DNA of 64,000 nt from Verrucomicrobiia bacterium (GTDB taxonomy: Bacteria > Verrucomicrobiota > Verrucomicrobiia > Limisphaerales > JADLHS01), in the NCBI GenBank assembly GCA_026125285.1, contig JAHCLO010000002.1:399115-463114 (forward strand), written 5' to 3'. Numbering within the stretch: the stretch's first letter is position 1; each line of letters begins with the position of its first letter. Position numbers and translations under genes: made by a program. Shown here in pieces: positions 35,069 through 43,522 of the stretch. The notes beneath the pieces are model-generated. The model made no database searches and was not told where the DNA came from. It was given only the letters and a program-made list of their open reading frames with translations.

Positions 35069-36295
35069 TTAATGGGCCAGCGCATCCCCGCAATCATTGA
35101 GCGTGGCGGGGACAGCTTCGAGAACCGACGGTTGGAGCGCGGCCCGGTAGAGAGCTGCCAGCTCTTTCGCTTGAACTGGCCGGGGATTGAAGCTGGCCGT
35201 CCACTGTTGTGCTGCGGCGGCGGCCAGTGCCGGAATCGCCGTGCTGGCCACGCCGCAATCACTTAACGCGCGCGGAAGATTCGCGAGGTGCAGGAGGCTG
35301 TCCAATCGTGCGAGCAATGTTTGGAGGGCGTGCTCGGGTGTGTCGCCTGCACTGGCGATGCCCGCTGCTATCGCCAACTCCGCATAGGCGGCGCAAGTAG
35401 CGGGGTCGCTCCCGTTAAAGCGCACCACATGGGGTAGCATCAGGCCGACGGCCTCGCCATGAACCACGCCATTCTGCGCCGTCAGTGGATTCGCCAGGGC
35501 ATGCGCCGCACCCAACATGCTGTTTTCGATGGCCAGTCCGGCAAACGCCGCGCCCAGCAACATTCGCCCGCGCGCTTCGAGATCGTCGGGATTGAGCATC
35601 ACTTCGGGAAACGCGCGCACGCAGAGCCGGAACGCTTCGCGGGAATACATCAGGGAAAGCAGCGTGCGTTTGGTGGTCACCGCCGTTTCGACCGCGTGGG
35701 CCACGGCATCCATGCCGGTGCAGGCCGTGACGCGCGGCGGTTGCGAGAGGGTCAAAGCGGGATCCAGAATGGCGACCCGCGCCGCTGCTTTAGTGTCAAG
35801 GCACGCCATCTTCTGGTGCGTCTGCTCGTCGGCAATGAGCGCGGCGCACTGCATTTCGCTGCCGGTGCCCGCAGTGGTGGGAATGGCGATGAACGGCAAC
35901 ATGGGTTTCGTCGCTTTGCCCACGCCCCAGTAATCCTTCATCTGGCCGCCGTTGGTGAGAATGAAATTGCATCCCTTCGCGGTGTCCATCGAGCTGCCAC
36001 CGCCCAGACCGATGATCAGGTCAATGTCCGCGGCTTTCGCCACCGCCACACAATCCTCCACACACCGAGTGGTTGGATTCGCTTTGACCTTGTCGAAGAG
36101 CGTTACCGGGAGGCCGACCGTTTCGAGACCGTTTTGCACGTGCCCAGCATGCCCGGCGGCCATGATGCCGGCGTCGGTCACCAACAGGACGTGTTGCGCG
36201 CCGAGTTCGCGCACCAGTTCGCCGGCACGTTTCACACTGCCCGGACCGAACACCACACGCGTGCGCGATTGAAAGTCAAATGGGTCAACCTGCAT
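35069..36295 (-). CDS. Iron-containing alcohol dehydrogenase
   Basis: The 408-aa product has the group III alcohol dehydrogenase layout: a Rossmann-like N-terminal half with GLGGGSSMDTAK (about 95-106) and AIPTTAGTGSEM (about 137-148). Metal-binding residues lie in the Asp/His segments TGMDAVAHAVE (about 193-203), GAAHALANPL (about 260-270) and VVHGEAVGLMLPH (about 277-289). It oxidises or reduces a short alcohol/aldehyde with NAD(P). An aldehyde dehydrogenase gene upstream on the same strand suggests a two-step alcohol-to-acid route, but a nucleotidyltransferase pair lies between them. Confidence 0.92.
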   Translation of the reverse strand: MQVDPFDFQSRTRVVFGPGSVKRAGELVRELGAQHVLLVTDAGIMAAGHAGHVQNGLETVGLPVTLFDKVKANPTTRCVEDCVAVAKAADIDLIIGLGGGSSMDTAKGCNFILTNGGQMKDYWGVGKATKPMLPFIAIPTTAGTGSEMQCAALIADEQTHQKMACLDTKAAARVAILDPALTLSQPPRVTACTGMDAVAHAVETAVTTKRTLLSLMYSREAFRLCVRAFPEVMLNPDDLEARGRMLLGAAFAGLAIENSMLGAAHALANPLTAQNGVVHGEAVGLMLPHVVRFNGSDPATCAAYAELAIAAGIASAGDTPEHALQTLLARLDSLLHLANLPRALSDCGVASTAIPALAAAAAQQWTASFNPRPVQAKELAALYRAALQPSVLEAVPATLNDCGDALAH

Positions 36296-36346
36296 GTTGC
36301 TCAGACGGCGCGGGAACGAGGGCTGTTCAATCTGAATTGCTGCGCC

Positions 36347-36841
36347 TCACTGTTTCTCGCGAGCAATCTTGGTCTCCAGGAACGCCCGATCCTCAGCGTC
36401 CTTGTCGCGATAGGTCTGCTTGGTGCGCAACAGGAGTCTGGCCGACGCGAATGGAATCGGCACCCCCTCAATCGTGTGGATTTCGACCTCCGATTCGCCG
36501 TCCCGGTAGCTGATACCACAGGCCATCGTCATCAGGTCCACCACCACCTCGTCGCACACCCGCACGACCACCCAGTTGCGGAGATCGTCGTCGCCAAGCT
36601 CGCGGACGGCTTTGTCGGGCAGAATTTCCAGCGCCTTCTTGGCTTTGGCCTGATTCTCAGGTGAATCCTCGATCAATATGTCAATGTCACCTGTTGTGCG
36701 CAGGTGTCCGTGCTGGATAACGGCGAATCCGCCGACAATAAGGTAGTTTGCTCCTTGAGCGTTGAGTTCCCGGCAGATTTGCACGAGGTCAGCCAGCAGC
36801 GGTGTGCGGGGTTCTATCGGGTGAGCATTTCCATCCGCCAT
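36347..36841 (-). CDS. Nucleotidyltransferase-fold protein, module 1
   Basis: The 164-aa product has the fold's core, LIVGGFAVIQHGHLRTTGDIDILIE (GG, then DxD about 51-53), as in AbiEii-like or DUF6036-type nucleotidyltransferases; a third acidic position may lie in VVVDLMTM. Such proteins are often the toxin or the modifying antitoxin of two-gene modules. It overlaps the preceding 82-aa gene by 28 bp, which supports a pair. It sits between an alcohol and an aldehyde dehydrogenase gene. The activity is unknown. Confidence 0.8.
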   Translation of the reverse strand: MADGNAHPIEPRTPLLADLVQICRELNAQGANYLIVGGFAVIQHGHLRTTGDIDILIEDSPENQAKAKKALEILPDKAVRELGDDDLRNWVVVRVCDEVVVDLMTMACGISYRDGESEVEIHTIEGVPIPFASARLLLRTKQTYRDKDAEDRAFLETKIAREKQ

Positions 36842-37062
36842 GCGTCAGCCTCTTGGTGGGTTTTGAAACGGTAAACGCCCCGCGGCAGGTAAGGGCGCTG
36901 GCCACGCATCGCGAGCAGCAGTCTTTGCATGGCTTCGATGTTCTCCGGAGTTGCCCGGGGTTCGCCGCAACGACCGACAATCCTCATGTAGCCTTTCTTT
37001 TCCATTTCTGAACCAGAATAGCCGCGAACGACGGGAATCTCAAAGCACATTTCGTCCTTCAC
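36814..37062 (-). CDS. 82-aa partner of the nucleotidyltransferase, module 1
   Basis: The product starts MKDEMCFEIPVVRGYSG and ends RGVYRFKTHQEADAWRMEMLTR, an amphipathic C-terminal helix. Small proteins with this ending are commonly encoded just upstream of a nucleotidyltransferase. It overlaps that gene by 28 bp (36814-36841), so translation is coupled. It could be an antitoxin-like or DNA-binding partner, but no helix-turn-helix is clear to me. It lies 10 bp from the stop-proximal end of the aldehyde dehydrogenase gene upstream. Confidence 0.72.
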   Translation of the reverse strand: MKDEMCFEIPVVRGYSGSEMEKKGYMRIVGRCGEPRATPENIEAMQRLLLAMRGQRPYLPRGVYRFKTHQEADAWRMEMLTR

Positions 37063-37072
37063 TTTCGGCAGT

Positions 37073-38509
37073 TCACCACGCCCGCTCGATGCTGCGGCGC
37101 TGCCAGAGAAACTCGAACATGTTGCCCTCGTGCGGCTGGTCCCAGGAAACCTTCATCGTCGAGACCGGGCCGATGTTCAATCGCTCAATGTGCGGATACG
37201 CCATCAACTGTTCGATGAACTTCGCATCCTTGGTGATGGCCGTGCAGGCCAGCGTGTAGCCAATGTGTTTGAGCATTTCAACTTGCGGTACCTGGACGAC
37301 GCTGGCGTAGGGACACAGGAATTCGCGATTCGCGAGCGGGTGCGCAAACGAATCGCACCGCACTACGGTCGGGCGAACAAACATGCCGCCGTCGAAAGTC
37401 ACCTTGCGCGGCCCATTGCGGTACTTCGCCGTCACGTCAGTTGCGCCGGGGGTTCTCAACCCGTCCTCAATCGCCGCGTCAATAAACTCTGCCATTCTCG
37501 GATTGGCGAAACCAGAAAGGCGCGCGTTCGGATCATGCGCGTTCGTCGGCTGAACGGGGCCAAGTTTCTGCGCAAGAGCATCCGCGATTTCCGCCGCGAA
37601 TTTCGGCACGACGATGGCGCTGGCGTTGATACAGGAGCGACCGCCGTTGTCCGAAATGCTCGCCACCATCACGTCCACATAATCGCGCCAATGCTCGATG
37701 CGGTCTTCACCGATGAGAATCTTGCTCCAGCCCGGCCCGTGAATCTGGATGGCCGGATTGTTCGCGTACTGTTGGGTTGTAGACTTGTCGCCGAAAATCA
37801 AAGCCCGTCCGCAACCGTTGAGAATCACCCCCGCGCCTTCGTGATCGGTGGGATAAAAACCAAACGCCTCCGCTGGAGCGCCCGCGGCGATAAACGCCTG
37901 AATCAGACGATAGGGCGTCCAAGGTTCTTCCTTGCCGGGTTTGATGACGACCGGCGTCTTGAGCGCGATGGCGGGCAGCCAGAGCGAGTTCACCGCGGGC
38001 GAATTGCTCGGCATCACCAACCCGAGCGCCTGCGTCGTCGGAAAATAACTCAGCCGCGTGCCAAATTGCTCGCCGCTGCCGGAATCGAGGATCGAGAAAT
38101 CGAGTCCGCGCGACAAACCGTTCAGCACGGTCCTCATGTTCGTCAGCGCGAAATGAATCTTCTCCATATTCCGCCGGACCATGACGTGCGGCAGCCCGCT
38201 GGTGCTGCTCAAGGTTTCAATATATTGCTGCGGCGATTGCGTATGCCCTTGGTCGCCCAGCGGGAGAGTGCCGTTGAGGAACTGGTCGCCAGTCCGCGCA
38301 CAGATTTCGATCAATTGTGCGACCGTCAGTTGCTTTAACGTCGTCTGTGCCTCGCCAACACGGCCAAGGTCCTTGCGCACAATGCCGGCGTTGACCTGGC
38401 TGACGGTGGCCTTGACCTCGCCCGTGCGAAAATCCTTCACCTCCACCGTATCGAGACTTTCATAAGCTTTGCCGCGCCGCAACGCGGGGATGTGGGGAAT
38501 CGGACTCAT
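37073..38509 (-). CDS. Aldehyde dehydrogenase family protein
   Basis: The 478-aa product starts at the ATG at 38509 (MSPIPHIPALRRGKAYES); upstream in-frame sequence belongs to a MITE-like repeat. It contains the NAD-binding segments LVMPSNSPAVNSLWLPAIALKTPVVIKPGKE (about 150-180) and the active-site Cys in DNGGRSCINASAIV near residue 305. ALDH enzymes oxidise an aldehyde to an acid or acyl-CoA. The specific substrate is unknown. With the iron alcohol dehydrogenase it may form a short catabolic pathway, now separated by the nucleotidyltransferase pair. Confidence 0.88.
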   Translation of the reverse strand: MSPIPHIPALRRGKAYESLDTVEVKDFRTGEVKATVSQVNAGIVRKDLGRVGEAQTTLKQLTVAQLIEICARTGDQFLNGTLPLGDQGHTQSPQQYIETLSSTSGLPHVMVRRNMEKIHFALTNMRTVLNGLSRGLDFSILDSGSGEQFGTRLSYFPTTQALGLVMPSNSPAVNSLWLPAIALKTPVVIKPGKEEPWTPYRLIQAFIAAGAPAEAFGFYPTDHEGAGVILNGCGRALIFGDKSTTQQYANNPAIQIHGPGWSKILIGEDRIEHWRDYVDVMVASISDNGGRSCINASAIVVPKFAAEIADALAQKLGPVQPTNAHDPNARLSGFANPRMAEFIDAAIEDGLRTPGATDVTAKYRNGPRKVTFDGGMFVRPTVVRCDSFAHPLANREFLCPYASVVQVPQVEMLKHIGYTLACTAITKDAKFIEQLMAYPHIERLNIGPVSTMKVSWDQPHEGNMFEFLWQRRSIERAW

Positions 38510-38546
38510 TTTGTTCGCCGAAGTATAGCCGACCTTGGCCGGGAGG

Positions 38547-38701
38547 CTAGTGCCGTGACAAACATATTTCGAGACATGGCAGGGCGGGTCGTTCCGTGTG
38601 CGCCGTGGGGAATGCCCTGCGCCGGCTGCGGCGCGCATGGAATGACGCGCGCTACCCGCGCTCTGCAAGGTGGCAACGAAACTTCTTTGTCACGGCACCA
38701 G
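38547..38701 (+). repeat. MITE-like repeat, family A, copy 2
   Basis: A 155-bp stretch between CTAG (38547) and CCAG (38701). The ends are inverted repeats GTGCCGTGACAAA (38550-38562) and TTTGTCACGGCAC (38686-38698), perfect over 13 bp, continuing imperfectly with TTTCG/CGAAA. It aligns with the reverse complement of 24652-24805. It occupies about half of the gap between the aldehyde dehydrogenase start and the coiled-coil gene of the SNF2 cassette. Confidence 0.88.
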
Positions 38702-38866
38702 GGACAATGCCCGCTTACCCGGAGGTCCACGTGCAGCCCGGAGTTGAACCCCTCGTGGTACCACTTCTGCCCGGCACGTCATTGCGGTGGCGGCTCCTGG
38801 ACGAATGGGACATCGCTGTTCCCGATGCAGCAGTCGTCCTGGAGCAGTCGGGGGAGCACCGCCACC

Positions 38867-39892
38867 TCACAGGTTTGCCGTATCGTCGGCCAGCACCCAG
38901 CAGCGAGCGCGGGAAATGAGCCGCGCCGTGAGTGACTGCGGGCGATGAGCCACGGCCACCGCCAGTTCCGCGCGCCAGGCGGGTTCAGCCACCAACAACA
39001 GGGAATCCAAATGCGCCAGCGCGTGAATTTCGTGCCGGGTCACCTGATCCGCGCGCCGGCGGGCATGTTCCGCCTGCGCGGCAGCCAGGCGCTCGGCGGT
39101 TTTCATTTTGGTGGTGGCATTGCCCGTGCGCTTGGCGCGAGCGGCCAGTTCCTGTTCGTAGTGCTCGAAGTAATCTTCCACCCGCTCCAGTTCGCGCCGC
39201 AGATGATTCGCCTGTCGTTCCCGAATCGCTGCGAGGTCGGTGGCCAAATCAGTTTCCAAAGCCGTGCGCAAGAGTTCCCGCCACCGCCCCGGTTCGGGTT
39301 GCGGCCACCCGATGGCGGCGCTGCCATTCGTCGCCAGCGCGGCGAACTCCAACGATTGCGCCAATGCGTCGTCCGGCGCGCCATCGGGCAGCGACACCGC
39401 CAAGCGCCGCAGCGACCAGTGTTGGTCAATTGCCTGAATTTCGCAGCGCACCAGCGCCAGCAGCGAGAAGTGCCAGTCCGCTTGGAACGGCATCACCAAC
39501 TGCCAGCGGTTCGTCTCCGGAAACTGCGCCCGCCAAAGCTTCTCCGCCACGGCGGCGTCGGGCGGGCGGCCCCCGCTTTCCTCCGCGAGCACCACCCGTT
39601 CGAGCGCAAGCGGCGTGGGCCGCAATCCTTCCGTCAACCGAAACGTCAATGGACAACCGGGGAACACTTCCTTCGCCGCCTCACGGGGTGCGGTGTCTTC
39701 GGGCGGCGGAAACCACAATTCGACTTCATGCAGTGCGCCGGTTTCATTCCAAAGCTGCGCGCTTGCTCCTGCGGCCACCACCTCGAGCCGGTCGTGCCAG
39801 GTGCGCTCGCACAGCGCGCCCAGGGTGCCGAGGGCTTCCTCGTAGAAGTCCGCGACCGCGCCGGGTGAATGGGCAAGGCGTTCGAGTTTCAT
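38867..39892 (-). CDS. Coiled-coil protein of the SNF2 cassette
   Basis: The 341-aa product has an acidic, Pro-containing N-terminal half (1-200) with no family I recognise. A long charged helix follows at 208-290 (RRELERVEDYFEHYEQELAARAKR), then a short C-terminal beta-like part (LLVAEPAWRAELAVAVAHRPQSLTARLIS). This ending recalls the C-terminal region of some large SNF2/RapA-like ATPases, so it may be that region split off as a separate subunit; this is from memory and not tested. Its start overlaps the stop of the 134-aa gene by 4 bp (39889-39892), so the two are translationally coupled. No catalytic motif is visible. Confidence 0.75.
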   Translation of the reverse strand: MKLERLAHSPGAVADFYEEALGTLGALCERTWHDRLEVVAAGASAQLWNETGALHEVELWFPPPEDTAPREAAKEVFPGCPLTFRLTEGLRPTPLALERVVLAEESGGRPPDAAVAEKLWRAQFPETNRWQLVMPFQADWHFSLLALVRCEIQAIDQHWSLRRLAVSLPDGAPDDALAQSLEFAALATNGSAAIGWPQPEPGRWRELLRTALETDLATDLAAIRERQANHLRRELERVEDYFEHYEQELAARAKRTGNATTKMKTAERLAAAQAEHARRRADQVTRHEIHALAHLDSLLLVAEPAWRAELAVAVAHRPQSLTARLISRARCWVLADDTANL

Positions 39893-40293
39893 TTGAGGAA
39901 TCCGTCAATGAACTGCAAATAACCCTGGCGCCCGCCGCTGCGCGTGTGCCGTTCGACCGACTTGGCCAGTTCCTGCAAACAGGCCAGCAACTCATCCAAC
40001 GGGATGGGGGAAAAGCCGGCGTCTGCCTCGTTCTCCGCAGCAGGCGGACCGGGATCGCGCCCCAGCCGGAACTCGCACATCTTCTTCAATTCCTCAAACG
40101 CGAGGGAGTCCAGTCCGGAGAGCCCGGACGGTGGCGCCGGTTTGCCGCGCATTTCCGCGCGGTAGTGTTGGCGGGCCGCCTCGTAGGCGCGCAACGCCGA
40201 GTAATCGGTCATCTCCGAATGCGCCCGCCACACTTCCACGATGGCGAACTCCAGGTTTTGCAACACGTCGAGATTTTCTTCCTGCCATTTCAT
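39889..40293 (-). CDS. Small helical protein of the SNF2 cassette
   Basis: The 134-aa product starts MKWQEENLDVLQNLEFAIVEVW. It is mostly predicted helix, ending in SGGRQGYLQFIDGFLK with a conserved-looking aromatic tail. I recognise no family. It lies between the SNF2 ATPase (110 bp upstream) and the coiled-coil gene (overlap 4 bp) on the same strand. Its position in a compact cassette points to a subunit or adaptor role, which is inference. Confidence 0.72.
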   Translation of the reverse strand: MKWQEENLDVLQNLEFAIVEVWRAHSEMTDYSALRAYEAARQHYRAEMRGKPAPPSGLSGLDSLAFEELKKMCEFRLGRDPGPPAAENEADAGFSPIPLDELLACLQELAKSVERHTRSGGRQGYLQFIDGFLK

Positions 40294-40403
40294 AGATTTC
40301 CTGACTCAAGTCGCCACCACAAACTTTTGTTGCACCTGCAATAAAAGTTGGTCATGCAATTGGAAAGCAACAACATGCGAGTGGTGTGATTTTGCGTATT
40401 GGT

Positions 40404-43400
40404 TCATAACGATTCGTAGTCCTTCGCGAACAGGGTTTCGTCCAGTTGCTTGACCTCCGCATAGTCGGCGCGGGCGGCGGCCAGTTCGTCGCCCAGACTC
40501 GCGAACGCCTCGGCCACGCGGCCCTCGCTCTCCCGCCAGCGCCGCAGCACTTCGTCGGCAAATTCGTCGCTGGCAAATTTCTCGCCCAACACCAGGCCGG
40601 TTTCGCCCACGACCAACTCGAACAAGTTCAGCTTCTCCTGCAACACGTCGAGCAGATGCGCCTGGAGCGTGCCGGCTTGCACAAAGTTGTAAATCCGCAC
40701 CGGATGCTGCTGCCCCAGCCGGTGCAACCGCCCGATGCGCTGTTCGATCTCCATCGGATTCCAGGGCAGATCGAAGTTGGCGAGCCGATGGCAGAACTGG
40801 AGGTTGCGTCCCTCCGTGCCGCTGTGCGTGAGCAGCAGGGCGCCGCCCCGTTTGTGAAATTGCTCGGTGATGGGCTGCCGCTCGGGTGGGGGAGTCGCGC
40901 CATTGATGACGAACGTCTCGACGCCAACCCTGCGCAGAAACTCCGCCAGCGCCGCTTGCGTTTCCAAAAATTGCGTAAAGATGACCGCGCCACCTTCGCC
41001 GCGGGTGAACGGGACGAGCAGTTCGCATTTGCGCTGCCAACTGGCCTCCAGCGGGGCCTGTTCGCGCCAGGTTTTCGCGGCCGCGCGATCGGGGAATTTT
41101 TCCAGCGCACTGCGCCACGCGCCGGGACTGCTACCGGCGGCCTGCAACAACAGCCGGCCCCAGAGACTGGCCTGGCTGGCGCTCAGTTCCGCCAGTCGCG
41201 CGCGGAACTCGGCTTCCCATCGCTGCCAGAAGGCGCGCTCGGCTTCGTCCGGCTCGAACAAGATGGTTTCCGCGCGGCGCGGCGGCAACTTGAGTCCGGC
41301 ATTGGCGCGCGTGTTGCGAATCATCACCTGCCCGAGCAGGCGGCGCAGTTCCTCCGGCTCGCGCGGCTGACGCGGACGTTTCGGGTCCACGAACCGGGCG
41401 CGAAATTCCTTGGGCGAAGGCAACTGCCCCGGCTGGAGCAGCGTGACGAGGTTGTAGAGTTCATCCAGCGAGTTCTGGACGGGCGTGGCCGTGAGCAGCA
41501 GGAGAAACTGGCGCGGCAGCGCGTTGACCGCCTGCCAGGCCAGCGAGTCGCGATTCCGCAGATAGTGCGCCTCATCCACGATCAGCAAATCCCAGTGCGT
41601 CTGCCGCGCCACGGCCAAATGCGCCGGCTGCTTGACCGTGTGCAAACTGGCGACCAGCCCCGGGTGATCGCGCCAAAATGATTGGGGATCATTGCGGGCA
41701 GCTTCGTCGTTCGTCGTGACGGTGGCGAGGCCGAATTTGTCGTTCAATTCCTCCTGCCATTGATCCACGAGCGAGGGCACGGTGAGCACGAGGAATTTCT
41801 TCACCAGACCGCGCATGAGCAATTCCTTGAGCACGAGTCCGGCCTCAATGGTTTTGCCGAGGCCGACTTCATCCGAAAGCAACGCGCGACCCCGCAACGG
41901 TCCCAACACGCGCAGCGCGGTGCGCAATTGGTAATCCAACTGCTCGATCCGACAATGCGGCAGACAGAGCAGATCGTCGGACTGGTTGGAAACCCACCAC
42001 AGAGCGGCGCGCTCGCGCAGGAAGTAACCGCGCAAGTCCGGCAGCGGAAAGGTTGTATCCTGGAAGGCCAGTTCGGGAAACTCCACGCGCACCGGCACGG
42101 GCGGAATCGGTGGTCGTTCGGGTGCGGCGGATTTCAGATGTGAAGTTTGGGATTTGAGATTTTCCGCAGACGCCTTCTTGGCTTCGGCGGCCTTCTTTGC
42201 CTCGGCGGCCTTGCGCGCCGCCGCTTCGCGCTGTTCCTTCAAGCGGCGCTCCTCCGCCAGGCGCGCCATCGTCTCGCGGCGGCGCTGTTCCTCCTCCTGG
42301 CGCTTTTGCTCTTTGCGGATTTCGCGGCGCGCGTGCCGTTCGTAATCGGACAACGCGGTCGGGTCCAGGTCCTGGGTGGCCCGCCCCAACGGCGAGAAGT
42401 TGAAGCGCAGCGCCTCCGCCATCGCGGCGAGGTTGTCCTCGACCCAGGCAATGGGTGATTCATCCAGACCGAAAGGCGGTTCTGGCTCAATTTCGGGTTT
42501 GTCGGCGATGGGGCTGGGCTTCACCCAAAAGCCGGCGAAAGTGTTGCGGTTCGTGGGGAATAACTTGAGCCAGGCGTCCAGCTTGCCGCGAATGGCGTTG
42601 CGATGATGGGACGTGACCGACAGCTCGCGGCCACCGTCTCTTTCCAGTTCCCAGGTCAGTTGATCGCCGCCCGTGACCCGCACGCGGCCAGCGGCGACCG
42701 TGCTCCGATCCGTGGGTGCGTTCCAAACGAACTCCGCGAAGCCCTTCACCTGGTTAAAGGTCACGCTGAGGTGCAGCATTTCGGCAACGGGCGCGAGTGG
42801 CGCAGCGTTCTCCGTCCAGTCTTGAAGATTTGGCGGCACGCCCAACAGCGCGCAGGCCAGCAGGCGCAGGGCGGCCCGGCCGCGCGCCGCCGGATCACCT
42901 CCGGGCGCGAATCCGGAATCCAACATCGCCGCGAATTGCCCCACCTGTCGCGTCAGCCATTTCCAGGGATCTTCGCCGGGCGGGCTTTGCAGTTGGATGC
43001 GTTCCCCCTGCTTGGCCGGCCCCAGGTCGGCATCCAGCAGCAGAAGAAAAGTCGGGGCGATGGCCGCCAGCGGAAACAGCTTGCGAATCCGGTTGAGCAG
43101 CGCGCGAACGGACGAGGCATGGGCACTGCAAAAATCGTGGCGGCCCCGCCGGCTGCCCTCCAACCACCAGTCGAGGGTGAATAGTCGGAATTCGCTCAAC
43201 TCGGCGGGGATCAATCGGCCTTGCGCTTGCACCGCCCCAGTGACCGGGTTGAGCCACTCGAACTGAATTGCCCCGGCGGTCAGGTCAAACGTCACGCGCA
43301 CGCGAAGTGGAGCGGGCGCGACGGGAGGGCCTTCCTCGGGAGAGGAAGCGGTGAACTCAAGCTGGTCGTCCGCGGGCGGCACGGCGGCGAGGATGCGCAA
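40404..43400 (-). CDS. SNF2-family helicase-like ATPase with novel N-terminal region
   Basis: The 998-aa protein has a RapA-like SNF2 core at about 455-930: Walker A DEVGLGKTIEAG (510-521), DEAH (609-612), LLTATP (635-640), motif V-like GTEGRNLQF (861-869) and motif VI QRIGRLHRLGQ (887-897). A basic-acidic, Ala-rich helix (350-415) links it to an N-terminal region. There, residues about 36-111 and 211-282 look like two copies of one domain (VTF...W...RKLFP and VTF...W...LKLFP). Such ATPases remodel protein-nucleic-acid complexes; RapA recycles RNA polymerase, and others such as DrmD act in phage defence. No nuclease or methylase is fused or adjacent. Confidence 0.9.
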   Translation of the reverse strand: MRILAAVPPADDQLEFTASSPEEGPPVAPAPLRVRVTFDLTAGAIQFEWLNPVTGAVQAQGRLIPAELSEFRLFTLDWWLEGSRRGRHDFCSAHASSVRALLNRIRKLFPLAAIAPTFLLLLDADLGPAKQGERIQLQSPPGEDPWKWLTRQVGQFAAMLDSGFAPGGDPAARGRAALRLLACALLGVPPNLQDWTENAAPLAPVAEMLHLSVTFNQVKGFAEFVWNAPTDRSTVAAGRVRVTGGDQLTWELERDGGRELSVTSHHRNAIRGKLDAWLKLFPTNRNTFAGFWVKPSPIADKPEIEPEPPFGLDESPIAWVEDNLAAMAEALRFNFSPLGRATQDLDPTALSDYERHARREIRKEQKRQEEEQRRRETMARLAEERRLKEQREAAARKAAEAKKAAEAKKASAENLKSQTSHLKSAAPERPPIPPVPVRVEFPELAFQDTTFPLPDLRGYFLRERAALWWVSNQSDDLLCLPHCRIEQLDYQLRTALRVLGPLRGRALLSDEVGLGKTIEAGLVLKELLMRGLVKKFLVLTVPSLVDQWQEELNDKFGLATVTTNDEAARNDPQSFWRDHPGLVASLHTVKQPAHLAVARQTHWDLLIVDEAHYLRNRDSLAWQAVNALPRQFLLLLTATPVQNSLDELYNLVTLLQPGQLPSPKEFRARFVDPKRPRQPREPEELRRLLGQVMIRNTRANAGLKLPPRRAETILFEPDEAERAFWQRWEAEFRARLAELSASQASLWGRLLLQAAGSSPGAWRSALEKFPDRAAAKTWREQAPLEASWQRKCELLVPFTRGEGGAVIFTQFLETQAALAEFLRRVGVETFVINGATPPPERQPITEQFHKRGGALLLTHSGTEGRNLQFCHRLANFDLPWNPMEIEQRIGRLHRLGQQHPVRIYNFVQAGTLQAHLLDVLQEKLNLFELVVGETGLVLGEKFASDEFADEVLRRWRESEGRVAEAFASLGDELAAARADYAEVKQLDETLFAKDYESL

Positions 43401-43522
43401 CCGGCGCGGCGGCCGGCAAACGAAAAGCGATCATAAAGAGCACAAGCCGGCAGCGGTCCAATTATACGTTGGCCCTTTCCTTCGACTTGCCAGGTGGCTG
43501 CAAACGGCCGCGCACTTCCGGA

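Noticed and set aside
38867-43400. SNF2 cassette as a DISARM or type I restriction system
   Set aside because: No methyltransferase, specificity subunit, nuclease, DUF1998 or PLD gene is adjacent.
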